DNA from: an uncultured Clostridia bacterium
GTDB lineage: Bacteria > Bacillota > Clostridia > Oscillospirales > Ruminococcaceae
NCBI GenBank assembly: GCA_947631585.1
Contig: CANRLY010000007.1
Span: forward strand, 1-21,931
DNA length: 21,931 nucleotides
Direction: 5' to 3'
The notes under the pieces were generated by a model. That model searched no databases, was not told the origin of the DNA, and saw only the letters and a list, made by a program, of their open reading frames with translations. Positions within the stretch are counted from its first letter, which is position 1. Each line of letters starts with the position of its first letter. Shown here piece after piece: positions 21,593-21,931 of this stretch. The translations under genes and the position numbers were made by a program.

Positions 21593-21880
21593 ATGGCGGG
21601 AAGCCGCCCCGGAGAGCAATACTGCGCTTATGGCTGGGAAGGTCTTAACCGAGGCCCAAATGATACGCCGGACGCCTCCCGGACTGCCGGGAAGGCGAAC
21701 TCCCCCCAGCGCACCGGCACGGCGTACACCTCCCTGCCCCTCTACAAGGCAAGTCCCCCCAAGAGCTCCGGCAAGGCGGAAACCTCCTTCTCCGCCTTCA
21801 CGCCGGGCACCTCCCAAACTGCGCACCAGCCCGGCGCTGCTTTCGCCGGAGCAGCAGTTCCGGCAGGAGGAAAAAAATAA
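21593..21880 (+). CDS. Short repeat-bearing ORF, uncertain
   Basis: A 95-residue frame beginning MAGSRPGEQYCAYGWEGLN and ending AAFAGAAVPAGGKK, containing six 27-bp units. I do not recognise it. In favour: its TAA sits at the same place relative to the terminator cassette as the stops of the intact surface protein and of the anchor-tail relic, and its codons are strongly G/C at third positions. Against: no good ribosome site, no signal peptide, and an overlapping frame (from ATG 21579 to TAA 21885-21887, rich in RRTPP repeats) is also open. It is probably transcribed from the promoter at 21471. It could be a degraded gene. Confidence 0.35.
   Translation: MAGSRPGEQYCAYGWEGLNRGPNDTPDASRTAGKANSPQRTGTAYTSLPLYKASPPKSSGKAETSFSAFTPGTSQTAHQPGAAFAGAAVPAGGKK
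21665..21826 (+). repeat. Six imperfect 27-bp tandem repeats
   Basis: Six 27-base units follow one another without gaps. In the frame of the 21593 ORF the units read K/T-A/P-x-S/T-S/P and four variable residues. In the overlapping frame they read R-R-x-P-P-x-x-P-x. Differences fall mainly on two of every three bases. Confidence 0.75.
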
Positions 21881-21895
21881 CATTTAAATAAGCAA

Positions 21896-21928
21896 TTCCG
21901 CTTCTTAGCAAAGAGGCGGGATTTTTTT
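21896..21928 (+). terminator. Repeated terminator cassette, copy 3
   Basis: The stem pairs 21896-21906 with 21911-21921, with loop AGCA and seven Ts. It is the same core as copies 1 and 2 and ends the window. Confidence 0.9.
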
Positions 21929-21931
21929 CTT

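Noticed and set aside
21665..21826. A CRISPR array
   Set aside because: The units are contiguous 27-base degenerate repeats with no spacers, and no cas genes are nearby.
21530..21883. A - strand Gly/Arg-rich open frame across the 27-bp repeats
   Set aside because: It is the complement of the repeats, has no ribosome site, and runs against the promoter and terminator orientation.

Overview
The window looks like chromosome of an anaerobic Gram-positive gut bacterium of the Clostridia, most likely Ruminococcus or a close relative in the Oscillospiraceae. The evidence is the gene content (an oxygen-reducing flavodiiron protein, a GGGtGRT/NifU-like pair, clostridial-type LysA and a sortase-type surface protein), strong AGGAGG ribosome sites, several TTG starts and near-consensus sigma-A promoters. 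The genus call is inference from protein style; there is no rRNA here to confirm it.

Layout. 3-967 (+): the end of an unidentified protein, then a Mn/Fe superoxide dismutase. 1007-4630 (-): an oxygen-tolerance and iron-sulfur block made of a 596-residue flavodiiron/flavin reductase/rubredoxin fusion, a GGGtGRT protein and a NifU/IscU-like scaffold. 4804-6820 (-): a lipoprotein membrane-fusion adaptor and a five-helix membrane protein. Between these two lies a striking 106-base element that folds into a complete four-way junction. 7017-10925 (-): the lepA operon (lepA, two small membrane proteins, hemW). 11067-12409 (-): two tandem zinc-ribbon membrane proteins with an almost identical 5' half and unrelated tails. 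12540-17472 (+): a biosynthetic operon (lysA, small acidic-tailed membrane protein, D-2-hydroxyacid dehydrogenase, proB, proA) behind a perfect consensus promoter. 17516-19066 (-): a multi-spanning membrane glycosyltransferase candidate. 19191-21931: a surface-protein accessory region with a decayed anchor tail, a leucine-rich-repeat protein with a VPDTG sorting signal, a small XRE regulator facing a promoter covered by a palindrome, and a short 27-bp-repeat ORF. Three near-identical terminator cassettes punctuate this last region.

How it works together. The left third handles superoxide, oxygen or NO, and Fe-S clusters, which suits an anaerobe that meets oxygen occasionally. The middle is housekeeping translation and heme metabolism followed by lysine and proline synthesis. 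The right end is variable: repeated 3' modules, a gene remnant, low-complexity repeats and an apparent XRE repressor/operator switch suggest turnover by recombination.

Most interesting items: the four-way-junction element (5706-5811), the XRE operator set at 21370-21500 with one copy embedded in a promoter, the triplicated tail-terminator cassette, the 27-bp repeat ORF with constant third codon positions, and the uncharacterised GGGtGRT/NifU-like pair whose scaffold lacks the usual third cysteine.
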